A stretch of DNA of 64,000 nt from Candidatus Gastranaerophilales bacterium (GCA_944322745.1 CALUPV010000002.1:62001-126000), one strand, 5' to 3'. Shown: positions 16,798 to 26,274, counted from the first letter of the stretch. Notes: a model not told the origin generated them from the sequence alone. Program-made: numbers and translations.

Positions 16798-19700
16798 TTA
16801 AATATTTACATTAGCAAAAAGCTCTAAGAATATTGGTAAATATTTTTCTTCTTCATCAGAATATAAAGAACGGAAGCCTAATGCTATTTCTTCAGTATCG
16901 TATCCGCAGGTTACAATGAGATATATTGCTTCATTTGCAGATAAATTATTATTACTATAATTTTTGAGAATTTCTGAAATCGTAAGTTCAGCACTATCTT
17001 TTAGATAAATAGAACGATCAAAATCTTCATCTATATTATATTTATTTTCTGCATCTGAAACTGTTTCTACTTCAGGTAATTTTTCAATCATTGTAGCAAA
17101 TAATTCTTTTATAATTTCATCTTCTGTACCCATAGAATATGGATCTTGGAATAGCTTTTTAGATGGGAATAATTCATTTAATTGAGCTATTTGCTCCGGA
17201 GTAGCAAGAGAATATATTCTAGTTATAGAATCTATATAAGTTTGTTTATTACTTGTATTGTTATATAAATAATTTAACAACTCACCTGAACCATACCCAG
17301 CTAAAGACATTTGATCAAACAATTGGGCAAATTCAATTGCTTGTTCTGGAGTGTTTATATCTTCTATCATATTATTTATTACATCAACCACTTTTACAAC
17401 TTCATCACCTTCGTCAGTGTCTCCGCTTATAATATATTCAGAATTAGAAATAAACGTTTCTACTACGGATGGATATTCATCTGTAAGTTTTTTGAACAGG
17501 TTCATCTTCTCATTAATTGTAATCTCATCTTGGATTAAAGCCTCACAAAATGCAGAAGCGATGTAATCTTGTATATCTCTTTTTTTCATTTCTTTTTCTT
17601 GCGGAGTAAGGTCAATAACGTCATCTATGGCATTATATTCTGCGATGAGGCTGTCAATATTAGCAAAAAGAATTTCAGCAGTTTCAGTTTTAGCTAAATC
17701 AGCGTAATCAACACATTCATCAGCAGATATTTCTTTATTTGCATATGCATTTTCAACTTGAACCTTTAGTTCTGAATATAATGTTATTTCAGCGCTATCG
17801 TAATTATTTCTTATAAATTCTTTAGTGAATAATTCGACTCCGTATGCTTTAGCAACAGATGCAAGTACTTGAGGATCCATTTCCTCAAATGCAATTTCTG
17901 ACCATAAACTGCTATCTTGCTCCAATGCATTAGCTAAATCCTGAGCCGTAGCATATGTTGTACCATTATGAGTGTAGTTAATATCAGCATATACATTTGC
18001 TTTTTCTTGATTATCATATATATTATTAATGATTGAATCAAAGATTGGAGTTTCACCGTTTTCTGCATATATTGAGTTAGATACTATCCTTGCGGTTTCT
18101 AAGAAAGAACCTTCACCGTAAATATATTCAAATGTATTTACAAGGTTAAGAAGTTCTTCATCTGTTAGATTGTTATCAAGGTATGCCATCCAAGTTTCTT
18201 TTTGAATATTAATATCTTCACTTGTTAATGCTTCTAAGTGAGCCTTTGTTTCTTCACTAATTTCAAATGATTGCATAATATCATTAATTGATTGGGTATA
18301 TCTATCCAAATCAGGATCAAGTTCTTTTGCATATTTTGCAATACTTTCCCCACTTGCTGTTTCAAATTCTTCAAAAATTTCTTTTGTATTATAAGCTAAG
18401 AATTTATCTGCCTCTACTGCTTTTACTAATTCTTCAATGACATTTGCTGCATATTTCCCAGATATAGCATCAGCAAATATTTCCTTTATTTCTGTATTGT
18501 CAGCGGATTCAGATAATAAAGCATTTGTGATGGCATTCATATCTTCGTTTCCTGAACCTAAGTAATATAAAGCTTGTTCATAGAAACCATTTTCATTTTC
18601 TGAAATTTGATTTTGATATGCTGTTGCAATTGATATAATTGAATTTTGAGAATAAATGCTAAAATCAAACTCTTGCCATTCTTTAGCACCTTTATTAAGT
18701 AATTCTTCTACTACTTGTGTAACTTCTTCTTCGGTCAAAGTAATACTGGCTGCATCTGGTTCTTTAGTTGCTTCAAATTCTGCTTCTTGTAATTTTTGTT
18801 CTATTTCGTATAATTTTGATGGGTCATATTCCGTTTGTCCACTTTCCATAAATGCTTTGAACGAACCTTCTCCATTTACACCGTCATATACGGATGCAAC
18901 ATTTGCTATATCTTCATCGCTTAATGATTCCAGATTATTTACACCACTTGCATAATCTAAGCTTTTGATAAAATCATTAATTGATTGTTCTGTACCATTT
19001 ACATTGACTTTTGTATAACCGGTTACATTGGAATCAACTTCTATTGTATCTACAGCATTCATTATTCTGTCAAATGTTGACCCTTGATATAATTGTTCAG
19101 CTCTTTCTAAGAATGAACCTTCGCCATAAATAGAATCATAACCTTGTTGTAATTTTAAAAGTTCAGATGGAGTCATGTTACTAACATCTAATTCTTCCCA
19201 CGCTTTTTCAGCCACACCTGATAATGTTGTTCCGGCTCCATCAACAGAACTGCCTAATTTATTGATTATATCTAACATATCATTACTTACAGTGTTTTCG
19301 CACTCTGTAATAATCTTATTATAATCAGCTAAATCTTCTTCATTCAATTCTAATTCTTCAAGAGTAGAAGAAAGAGAAACGCCATTATTAATCTCAAATT
19401 GTTGTAATACAATCTGCATATCCGATTGATTTTCTTTAGCAGCATTTAATAATCTTGTTATTGAATCAACATCACCATTATCCAAAGCAGATTCAATCTC
19501 TTTTGTAATCATATCTAATGCGGCTTGTTCATTGCCTGCTTTTGACATAATTGCATCTGTTACAGCGATTAGTTCATCTTCTGCTTGACCATTACCACAA
19601 TAATATTTAGCTGCTTCTATGAATGTTCTTCCATCAGCTTCAACATTATTTTCAAAAGCTTGAGCCAGTTTCAAAACCGTTTCCGGTGAATATTGAGAAA

Positions 19701-22062
19701 AATCGGCATTTGCCCATACTTTTTCAGGTGTTGATATCACCGTACCATCTTCATCTACAACATCACTTGTTAAAGACTGCAATAAATTTGAAAATTCTTC
19801 GCCTCCTTCATCAAGAACTTTTCTGCCTTCTGAATCTCTTGTAAAGCCCTGATTTGCTGTTAGTTCTTGAATCAAGTCAGTCTCTGCTGCAGCCTCTTTT
19901 GCCCAACCTCTATATGCAGGATTTCCTTCTGATAAATCATACCATTCAGAACCAACTGGAATAAGTTCTAAAGCTGCATCTTTATCTACTAATAATAATT
20001 TTGCACCGTCTTTTGTTAAATTTGAACTAATAGTTCCTGTTGCTTCATATATGTATATATCACCTTCTGCAGATGAACTTGCAGATGATTTTTGTTCAGC
20101 AGAATTTGCTACTTTAATAGCAGCTTTTAAACTTGCTAATGTTGTTTTATAATCAGGAGATTGTGTATCTAAAGAATAAAGTTCAGTAATAATTTCATCA
20201 AGTGATTCGCCATTGCTGTGTTGTTCATTTTCTTTATTTATATTCCAAGTATTATCAACATCTATATTTATATAATAATTGCCATTTTCATCTACGTGAA
20301 TATATTCTGCATATTCACTTCCTCTAAATTGTTCAGGAAGATTAATTAATACATCGTTTTCGTCTCTATATGTGTCATCATAGTCGCCAATTAAGTCACT
20401 ATAGCCTTCCATAGCTCTAATTTCTTCAGCTGTTTTGAAATCAGAATAGCCTGTTACTTCTTGTGCTTCTTGTTCAGCAAAATTGACTGTAACACCAAAT
20501 TCTTGCTCTTCTTTATAATTCGGATCAAGTTTGCTTACGTCTATTTGAATATCAGATATTCCGTATGTTTCTTGTAAATCTTCAAAAGTATATGTTTTAA
20601 GTTCTCCATCAACAACTGTAGCAAATTTTATTTCACCTTTTTTTAAAGCTTCTGCATCTACAATTCCATCTTTATTTGCTAATTCTGTAAGTTCAGAAAT
20701 ACCGGCAGTTGTTGAACCTAAAAAGTCTGATACACTATCAAAGTTACCATCATCTTTTATAAGTTTTAAATCTACAGGATTTCCATTTTCATCTTTAAAT
20801 TCAAACCCAATAGGATCTCCTACACATTCTTCTTCTTCAGGTTGTAACACTACTTCTTCAGCTTCTTCTGCTTCTTGTTCTTCTTGAGTTTCTTGAGCTT
20901 CTGCTTGTTCTATGGCAGTATCATATGCTGAAACATTTTCTCTTAGTTGAGCAATATCAGCATCTACTTGAGCAGTTTGTTCAGCTTTAACAATAGATAG
21001 ATTTGATTGAGCATCTATATATGCCATAAATGCATCTTTTGCTGCTTTAGCATATTCATTTTCTTGCATTTCTTGAGAATTCAAAATTTCGGCTAACTGA
21101 GAGTCTATTAGTTCTCCTTCTTTTTCAAAATTTGCCAAAGTTGTTTCTTGATTTGCTAATTCGGTCTGTAAGTCGGCTAGTTCAGCCTCTAAAGCTGCTT
21201 TTGTATTTAAATATTCTTGATAATCAGGATTCGGTTTTGATACAGTTTCTCCGGTTTCAGGGTCTGTTTCAGTTATTGTTTCAGGAGGGACAGTTAATGC
21301 GTTTATTTCTCCTTCTTTTGCAGATATATTACCTTTTACAGTATCAATAACAGATTTTTGACCACTTATTGCTTGGTCATTTTTTTCTTTTCGTTCTTGT
21401 GTATCAGCAACTTTTTTATATAATTCTGCAGCATTTTCTTCAAATGCTTCCATAGACTCTGTATATGTTGTTTGTGCTTCAGCAACAGCTTGTTCAGCTT
21501 CAATTACAGCTTCATTATTGTATTTTTGTGCTTGCATTTCACTTAATTGAGCTAAAGCGTCACTTCTGCCTGCTTGTAGTTCTTCAACAGATTCATTACC
21601 TGTTATATTTGCGGCTGGAACAGATGACACCGGTTCTGTTTGAGAGTTTAAATTATCATTTTGTCCTGTTGGAGAACCACTTGGAACAGCTCCTCCTCCG
21701 CCGCCACCGCCGCCGCTACCGCCGGAAGCTTCAGAAGCAGCATCAGCGTTTTCTTCTACTGAAGTTTCTAATCCGGCAATATCTTCTGCTGATATTGACT
21801 CATTATTTCCGTCTATGCCAGATATTGCTTCCCAAGCATCCAAATATTCTTCTTCTATAGAATCTATTTGATTATTTCCGTATGCATTAGCAACCGCCAA
21901 TGCGAAATCAGAAGTATTAACTGTACCGTCTTCATTTTTCTCTAAATCTTTGAAAATTGAAGCAACTTCACTACTGGTTACTTTTTTATCAATTCCTAAG
22001 TCTTTAAGGTATTTATTAATAAAATCCAAGCCTTGATTAAGATTAACATTATTCCCAGCCAT
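16798..22062 (-). CDS. Giant leaderless EF-hand/coiled-coil protein, 1754 aa
   Basis: Unknown function. Domains in order: an EF-hand-like pair at 1-100, whose first loop EKNEDGTVNTSD (41-52) fits the calcium-binding consensus and whose second loop near IDGNNESISAED is degenerate; a poly-Gly linker (114-124); a long coiled coil (about 155-395); an acidic stretch (about 390-420, many Glu); then about 1300 residues of acidic helical modules. These modules recur with landmarks such as WxxxDFSxYSPExVLKLAQAFEN and YGEGSFLExA. The first 400 residues are closely paralogous to the C39-peptidase protein at 26543-28369. It has no Sec signal. Start ATG 22062 with AAAAAGGAG is firm. It is possibly exported by a non-Sec route or structural. 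Confidence 0.8.
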   Translation of the reverse strand: MAGNNVNLNQGLDFINKYLKDLGIDKKVTSSEVASIFKDLEKNEDGTVNTSDFALAVANAYGNNQIDSIEEEYLDAWEAISGIDGNNESISAEDIAGLETSVEENADAASEASGGSGGGGGGGGAVPSGSPTGQNDNLNSQTEPVSSVPAANITGNESVEELQAGRSDALAQLSEMQAQKYNNEAVIEAEQAVAEAQTTYTESMEAFEENAAELYKKVADTQERKEKNDQAISGQKSVIDTVKGNISAKEGEINALTVPPETITETDPETGETVSKPNPDYQEYLNTKAALEAELADLQTELANQETTLANFEKEGELIDSQLAEILNSQEMQENEYAKAAKDAFMAYIDAQSNLSIVKAEQTAQVDADIAQLRENVSAYDTAIEQAEAQETQEEQEAEEAEEVVLQPEEEECVGDPIGFEFKDENGNPVDLKLIKDDGNFDSVSDFLGSTTAGISELTELANKDGIVDAEALKKGEIKFATVVDGELKTYTFEDLQETYGISDIQIDVSKLDPNYKEEQEFGVTVNFAEQEAQEVTGYSDFKTAEEIRAMEGYSDLIGDYDDTYRDENDVLINLPEQFRGSEYAEYIHVDENGNYYINIDVDNTWNINKENEQHSNGESLDEIITELYSLDTQSPDYKTTLASLKAAIKVANSAEQKSSASSSAEGDIYIYEATGTISSNLTKDGAKLLLVDKDAALELIPVGSEWYDLSEGNPAYRGWAKEAAAETDLIQELTANQGFTRDSEGRKVLDEGGEEFSNLLQSLTSDVVDEDGTVISTPEKVWANADFSQYSPETVLKLAQAFENNVEADGRTFIEAAKYYCGNGQAEDELIAVTDAIMSKAGNEQAALDMITKEIESALDNGDVDSITRLLNAAKENQSDMQIVLQQFEINNGVSLSSTLEELELNEEDLADYNKIITECENTVSNDMLDIINKLGSSVDGAGTTLSGVAEKAWEELDVSNMTPSELLKLQQGYDSIYGEGSFLERAEQLYQGSTFDRIMNAVDTIEVDSNVTGYTKVNVNGTEQSINDFIKSLDYASGVNNLESLSDEDIANVASVYDGVNGEGSFKAFMESGQTEYDPSKLYEIEQKLQEAEFEATKEPDAASITLTEEEVTQVVEELLNKGAKEWQEFDFSIYSQNSIISIATAYQNQISENENGFYEQALYYLGSGNEDMNAITNALLSESADNTEIKEIFADAISGKYAANVIEELVKAVEADKFLAYNTKEIFEEFETASGESIAKYAKELDPDLDRYTQSINDIMQSFEISEETKAHLEALTSEDINIQKETWMAYLDNNLTDEELLNLVNTFEYIYGEGSFLETARIVSNSIYAENGETPIFDSIINNIYDNQEKANVYADINYTHNGTTYATAQDLANALEQDSSLWSEIAFEEMDPQVLASVAKAYGVELFTKEFIRNNYDSAEITLYSELKVQVENAYANKEISADECVDYADLAKTETAEILFANIDSLIAEYNAIDDVIDLTPQEKEMKKRDIQDYIASAFCEALIQDEITINEKMNLFKKLTDEYPSVVETFISNSEYIISGDTDEGDEVVKVVDVINNMIEDINTPEQAIEFAQLFDQMSLAGYGSGELLNYLYNNTSNKQTYIDSITRIYSLATPEQIAQLNELFPSKKLFQDPYSMGTEDEIIKELFATMIEKLPEVETVSDAENKYNIDEDFDRSIYLKDSAELTISEILKNYSNNNLSANEAIYLIVTCGYDTEEIALGFRSLYSDEEEKYLPIFLELFANVNI

Positions 22063-22078
22063 TATTTGCTCCTTTTTC

Positions 22079-22093
22079 CATACATAATGTATG
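22079..22093. promoter_or_regulatory. Palindrome upstream of the 1754-aa gene
   Basis: CATACAT-A-ATGTATG, a perfect 7+1+7 palindrome, lies immediately upstream of the ribosome-binding site of the giant gene. The half-site ATACAT/ATGTAT recurs in the inverted repeat at 16714-16779. It could be an operator or an mRNA 5' hairpin next to the Shine-Dalgarno; no regulator is known. Confidence 0.45.
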
Positions 22094-22165
22094 TATCGGA
22101 AAAATTTAGATATTCTTTAACAAAAAGGAATGCACAATAGAATAGATTTACAAAAATTTACAAAA

Positions 22166-23242
22166 TTAAGATATTTCTCTGCGATTAGATATCATTTCCC
22201 AACAGCTTTTAGGACAAACAGTTGAACAAATACTACAGCCAATACATTTGTTTTCATCAGATTTGTATATCTTATCTTCAGTAGAAATAGCTGATTGAGG
22301 ACAATTATTTAAGCAAATTTTGCAATCTACACAATTTTTCCCGTTCCATTTTGGAACTCTGACTCGTCCATTTCCTACCGCAGGCAAATCATAAACAACA
22401 AAATCATCTTGAATAAAATCACCAAAAATACCACCATTAACCCAATGTTCTTTTCTGAAATCAGAGACAGAAATTTTATTTTTTCTTAGAATCGGATTAA
22501 TTGGAATAATTTTTTTCCAATCAGACCATTTTGTTAGTTCTGAATATAAAGCATCTTTTTTAATATCTTTTAAAAATTCAATCATGCCAGAAGATAAAAA
22601 CTGTATATCTTCATCATTTAAAGAATTTATGCAAACACAATCTGAAATTTCAGAGACAGGTCCTCTAACATATATTGTTCCGCCCACCATTCCAACACAA
22701 GAACGACTTCCTAATACAGATAGTAATCCGTCACATTCGTAACCACAAATTACGGCAATCCCGCCACCCATAAATTCGAAACCAAAAGATCCGGCATTTT
22801 TTAATACCCAAAATTCTGGAAGCTCAAACTTTGGGTCATGTTTCATTAATGCACCACTTCTTGTTCCAACTCGTCCGGAAACAAAGATCTTGCCACCTGC
22901 TGCACAATGTGCTGCTGTATCGCCGCAATCACCATATACAATTATTTTAGCTCCTGAATTAAGCCAGCCAACATCAGCCGGAGCCGAACCTTCCACAAGA
23001 ATCTTAGTTCCAGGAAGAGCCATTGCACCAACTCTTTGTCCCGGATTTTTTACATTAAAAATTAATTCTTCATCTCTATTTTTAGCCCAAGAAGAACCTC
23101 CAATGTTATGCTGTCCGCAGGCATTAATATAAAAATTTGTATAACCTTCATCAATTTTTGTTGTTATTAATTGAAGAAGATCTTGAGTAGACATTCTTTT
23201 ATTATCTTTTAATGTTTCAATTTTACAGATTTCTTTTTTCAT
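22166..23242 (-). CDS. Glutamate synthase GXGXG domain with two 4Fe-4S clusters
   Basis: 358 residues. The N-terminal 215 residues form the GXGXG beta-helix, matching the C-terminal domain of the large (GltB) subunit. Repeated G-x-G turns include ACGQHNIGGSSWA, GDCGDTAAHCAAGGKIFVSG, GSFGFEFMGGGIAVICG and GMVGGTIYVRG. The C-terminal 55 residues carry two 4Fe-4S motifs, CVDCKICLNNCP and CIGCSICSTVCP. It is the third cistron of a three-gene split glutamate synthase, lying 16 bases after the FMN subunit. It probably contributes the structural domain and electron transfer from ferredoxin or a NAD(P)H-linked partner. No gltD homologue is visible in the window. Confidence 0.9.
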   Translation of the reverse strand: MKKEICKIETLKDNKRMSTQDLLQLITTKIDEGYTNFYINACGQHNIGGSSWAKNRDEELIFNVKNPGQRVGAMALPGTKILVEGSAPADVGWLNSGAKIIVYGDCGDTAAHCAAGGKIFVSGRVGTRSGALMKHDPKFELPEFWVLKNAGSFGFEFMGGGIAVICGYECDGLLSVLGSRSCVGMVGGTIYVRGPVSEISDCVCINSLNDEDIQFLSSGMIEFLKDIKKDALYSELTKWSDWKKIIPINPILRKNKISVSDFRKEHWVNGGIFGDFIQDDFVVYDLPAVGNGRVRVPKWNGKNCVDCKICLNNCPQSAISTEDKIYKSDENKCIGCSICSTVCPKSCWEMISNRREIS

Positions 23243-23258
23243 TTTCTTCTTCCGTTAA

Positions 23259-24887
23259 TTAACATACATATTGTATATCCAGTCTATCAGCAACATTTTT
23301 ATCAACTGTAATTAATGCATCAGAACGCCCGATAGGTAAAGTAGAATTTCCTATTGGTCCCATTAATTTTTTTAATTCCATGTCTGTAGCAATGAAATAA
23401 TTGACTATATTTTGAGCTGCGACATCAATATCAAGCCTTTTGGTAAGGCAAATATCCTGTGTTGCTAATCCTGCAGGACATAAACCTGTATTACAAGCAT
23501 TACATTTACCTTCATCATTACCAACGCAACCGGCTATTTCTAATAGTAGTCTGCCCGTAAAGACCCCATTTGCACCTAGGCATATAAGTTTAAATGCATC
23601 AGCAGCAAAACTACCCGTCTGCCCTAAACCTCCACCGGCAAACAAAGGAATCTCACCTTGTCTGCCTTGATGAACTGCTGCCAAATAGCAGTCTCTGAGT
23701 TTTGAAGTAATTGGATGTCCTGTATGGTTTAAAGAAATTTCATGAGCAGCACCTGTTCCCCCGGCAAGTCCATCTAAGAAAAATCCACCGACAATATTAT
23801 ATGGATCTCTAAGTAAATTATTATATACAGAAACACTTGTAACTGAAGCAGCAACTTTTATTGCTACAGGTACTCTAAAATTAAATGCAGCGTTCATTGA
23901 TAAAAACATTTTTTGTACTGATTCTTCAATAGAATATAATCCTTGATGAGTTGGAGGACTTAATAAATCAGCACGTGGAACACCACGTATTTCCTGAACG
24001 TATCTGGCAACTTTACTTGCCATGAGTAAACCGCCATCACCAGGCTTTGCACCCTGACCTATCTTAATCAATATCCCCGCAGGATCTTCTGTCATATCAG
24101 GCATCGCCTGAATAATTCTATTCCAACCGAAATGTCCTGAGGCAATTTGAAGAATCATATATTTTACGTACTTTGACTTTAACAATCTTACAGGGATTCC
24201 GCCTTCTCCTGTACACATTCTGACAGGGAGCCCCAATACTTCATTAAGATACGCTGTAGCAATCGCCATAGCTTCCCACATTCTCCAAGATATAGCACCT
24301 ATAGACATATCTCCCATAAGAATCGGATAAATCCATCGGTTAGGTGGCAATTGTTGTGAAACCTGCATCTTACCCTGTTCCATGTGTAAATTCAACTTAT
24401 CAGCAGAAAGTACTCTTCCAAATTGTGTTCTCAATTCAAATTTATGACGAGCAGCATCTAAAGAAGGGTCTGTCATTTGAGATATTCTGCCGATTTTTAT
24501 TTTATCAAGTGTACGACCTTCCGTATTCAAATTTGAACGCCCACCCTTTTTTAATGAATCTGCTTTTGCTGCTCTATACCTAACGGAATATCTGTCATTA
24601 ACATTTCTGACTGCTTTTATTGCACCGTTGGGACATACTCTTGAGCACATACCACATCCGCGGCAGTGATTTTCAAATGATATATTTTGTTTAATAACCA
24701 AAATTTTTTCAAAAGAGGGCCTTTGCAAACTACCTGATAATTTTCTTCTTTTTTCTATGAAAGGACTAATTGCTCCAAATGAACAAACGGCAGTGCATTT
24801 ACCGCATTGAATACACTTAGATTCATCATACTCTATAATCCAAGGTAAATCATCCTGATGTAATTCATTTATACTTATTGTTGCCAT
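23259..24887 (-). CDS. Glutamate synthase FMN/iron-sulfur subunit, archaeal type
   Basis: 542 residues. The N-terminus holds two 4Fe-4S motifs (CIQCGKCTAVC and CRGCGMCSRVCP, residues 25-80). The rest is the FMN-binding glutamate synthase barrel with GEGGIPVRLL, KIGQGAKPGDGGLL, SPPTHQGLYSIEES, DGLAGGTGAAHEIS and GGGLGQTG. Near the end it has the 3Fe-4S segment CNACNTGLCPAGLATQD. It converts 2-oxoglutarate plus ammonia to glutamate with electrons from the clusters, in the cytoplasm. Its first 13 bases overlap the glutaminase-domain gene, so the two are translationally coupled. The small size and separate domains match the archaeal-type split enzyme rather than the usual 1500-residue bacterial GltB. 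Confidence 0.94.
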   Translation of the reverse strand: MATISINELHQDDLPWIIEYDESKCIQCGKCTAVCSFGAISPFIEKRRKLSGSLQRPSFEKILVIKQNISFENHCRGCGMCSRVCPNGAIKAVRNVNDRYSVRYRAAKADSLKKGGRSNLNTEGRTLDKIKIGRISQMTDPSLDAARHKFELRTQFGRVLSADKLNLHMEQGKMQVSQQLPPNRWIYPILMGDMSIGAISWRMWEAMAIATAYLNEVLGLPVRMCTGEGGIPVRLLKSKYVKYMILQIASGHFGWNRIIQAMPDMTEDPAGILIKIGQGAKPGDGGLLMASKVARYVQEIRGVPRADLLSPPTHQGLYSIEESVQKMFLSMNAAFNFRVPVAIKVAASVTSVSVYNNLLRDPYNIVGGFFLDGLAGGTGAAHEISLNHTGHPITSKLRDCYLAAVHQGRQGEIPLFAGGGLGQTGSFAADAFKLICLGANGVFTGRLLLEIAGCVGNDEGKCNACNTGLCPAGLATQDICLTKRLDIDVAAQNIVNYFIATDMELKKLMGPIGNSTLPIGRSDALITVDKNVADRLDIQYVC

Positions 24888-25981
24888 CTTTCCACCGTTA
24901 AATCATTTTTTATAATTATAGTTTCTTTTTCATTAGGATATATATCTTTTGTAATATCTCTGTTTGGAAGAACATCGTTAATTCCGTTAACCTCAGAAGT
25001 CATAATTACTGTATCATCATCCATCCCGATAACAACAGGCCTTAATTTCTTTGAATCGCATACACATAACATTTCACTATTTGGTAAAACACCTAATATT
25101 GTGTTTGGTCCGTTTATTTCCAAATGAGAAAGTGATGCTTTTATTCTCAATAGAATATCCTTATCCGGTCTATTCTCTATCTCTTCATAAGTTAGAGGTG
25201 TTATTGTGTGCTTATAGTACTGAATAGGCCATTTTAAAATTTTATTTATGTAATGAAGTGTGTATAAAAAACATTGTGAATCAGATTCAAAACCAATGTA
25301 TCCTTTATACAAAGATTGTTGATAATCTCTGTTCTTCTCAAAAAAAGTATTTTCACCGTTTGCAAGCAAAGTATAACCATCTAAGAAGAAAGGATGTGCA
25401 GCATAGCGAACAATATCATAATTTGTATTTTGACGACATTGTGCAGTAATAACTTTTGCACACAATTCCTCATTTTCATCCCATAAGTTGAAGTATGTTC
25501 CTATGTCATTGGGACTTCCTATTTCTTTCAAAGTTAATACATCCGGCCAAAAAGAATAAACATAACCTAAATTATTTTTTTCTAATTCTTTTCTTAATTG
25601 TAGAGCAGTATCAACTAAAAGCTCTTCTTTCTCTTCTTGAGTAGCATATTTATGACTTTTCGGATATTGAAATGCCTCAAAAATATAGTTGGGCATTGGT
25701 TCAATTTTCAAACCTTTTTGATTATTTATATCTGGTGCCCATTGCAAAACACGAGTAAAACCTAATTCGTGTAAAATGTCTTCAGCTTTTCTTGTCCCTT
25801 CAACAGTAGCAGCCATAGAAAGAATCGGAAGATTTTTATATGCAGAAAATATACCACCTAAATCTTGCATAACAAAAGCAAAACCTGAATTATCATGTCC
25901 CTTCTGTTGTGAACGCATTAATTTTAAGGCTATCGACGGGTGTAAATATTTCTTTGATTTTATAGCGCCTATTCTACACAT
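24875..25981 (-). CDS. Glutamate synthase class II glutamine amidotransferase subunit
   Basis: 368 residues. The chain starts MCRIGAIKS, with Cys2 as the expected catalytic nucleophile after Met removal, as in class II (Ntn) amidotransferases. Supporting motifs are GHDNSGFAFVM, QCRQNTNYDIVRYAAHPF, LLANGENTFF and YIGFESDSQCF-type segments. It hydrolyses glutamine and passes ammonia to the FMN subunit encoded immediately downstream. It is the first gene of the three-gene operon; its promoter should lie in 25982-26079, between it and the first direct repeat. The order GATase, FMN, GXGXG is the same as the domain order in a fused GltB. Confidence 0.9.
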   Translation of the reverse strand: MCRIGAIKSKKYLHPSIALKLMRSQQKGHDNSGFAFVMQDLGGIFSAYKNLPILSMAATVEGTRKAEDILHELGFTRVLQWAPDINNQKGLKIEPMPNYIFEAFQYPKSHKYATQEEKEELLVDTALQLRKELEKNNLGYVYSFWPDVLTLKEIGSPNDIGTYFNLWDENEELCAKVITAQCRQNTNYDIVRYAAHPFFLDGYTLLANGENTFFEKNRDYQQSLYKGYIGFESDSQCFLYTLHYINKILKWPIQYYKHTITPLTYEEIENRPDKDILLRIKASLSHLEINGPNTILGVLPNSEMLCVCDSKKLRPVVIGMDDDTVIMTSEVNGINDVLPNRDITKDIYPNEKETIIIKNDLTVERWQQ

Positions 25982-26150
25982 TGCAGTGATATTTTATTCC
26001 CGTATAGACTGGTATGTCAACATTTTCAGAAAAAATGTTAAAATTTTTTTCAAAAAAGGCAATTTTATTTTTCAAAAATACTTTATATAAGAGTAGACAG
26101 TTCAACGAAAGGAGAAAATAGTCTTAATCTCAAAAAAACGCAAAGAGGCA

Positions 26151-26186
26151 ATGTTAAGGGAAAAATATCAAAATCAGCCATTTTAG
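26151..26186 (+). CDS. Possible 11-aa leader peptide, repeat copy 1
   Basis: Reading frame MLREKYQNQPF, with GAGG five bases before the ATG. Its stop TAG lies inside the hairpin that masks the start of the next frame, and the next ATG is five bases beyond the stop. This is the layout of a coupled leader. In copy 2 the same frame (26408-26428) is cut to MLREKY by a C-to-T change. Existence as a translated peptide is inference. Confidence 0.35.
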   Translation: MLREKYQNQPF

Positions 26187-26191
26187 GCAAA

Positions 26192-26245
26192 ATGATTATA
26201 AAAAAATTTTTTACTCTCTCTCTTAATATCCTCGTGTTTATTTGA
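26192..26245 (+). CDS. Possible 17-aa hydrophobic peptide, repeat copy 1 (type I toxin-like)
   Basis: Reading frame MIIKKFFTLSLNILVFI: two lysines near the N-terminus and then a hydrophobic stretch, like Ibs/Ldr-type membrane toxins in size and composition, though with no sequence match claimed. The AGG Shine-Dalgarno is in the loop and the ATG in the stem of a six-bp hairpin, CATTTT-AGGC-AAAATG (26179-26194). The frame is followed directly by the terminator. It is conserved without change in copy 2. Confidence 0.42.
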   Translation: MIIKKFFTLSLNILVFI

Positions 26246-26274
26246 TGTTTGCACACTCTGCAAACATTTTTTTT
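26245..26274 (+). terminator. Strong terminator ending repeat copy 1
   Basis: A perfect nine-bp stem, ATGTTTGCA / TGCAAACAT, with a CACTC loop, followed by eight T in total. The stop codon of the 17-aa frame abuts the stem. Confidence 0.9.

Larger units (their letters stand above)
26080..26274 (+). repeat. 195-bp direct repeat, copy 1 (small transcription unit)
   Basis: It matches 26337-26531 with only three substitutions in 195 bp (positions 26091, 26092 and one C/T near 26169), offset by 257 bp. Each copy begins at a -10-like TATATA (26084-26089 here) and ends exactly with a terminator. Inside are an unused AAAGGAG, an 11-codon frame with its own GAGG, and a 17-codon hydrophobic frame. The homology falls off sharply outside, apart from a weakly similar stretch of about 20 bp upstream. 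It lies in a 560-bp gap between the divergent start of the glutamate synthase operon and the end of the C39 gene. No transposase or terminal inverted repeats were seen. Confidence 0.95.

Noticed and set aside
21465-21860. 131-aa Leu/Gln-rich frame on the plus strand
   Set aside because: It lies antisense to the coiled coil of the 1754-aa protein, has the composition of reversed coiled-coil codons and no start signal.
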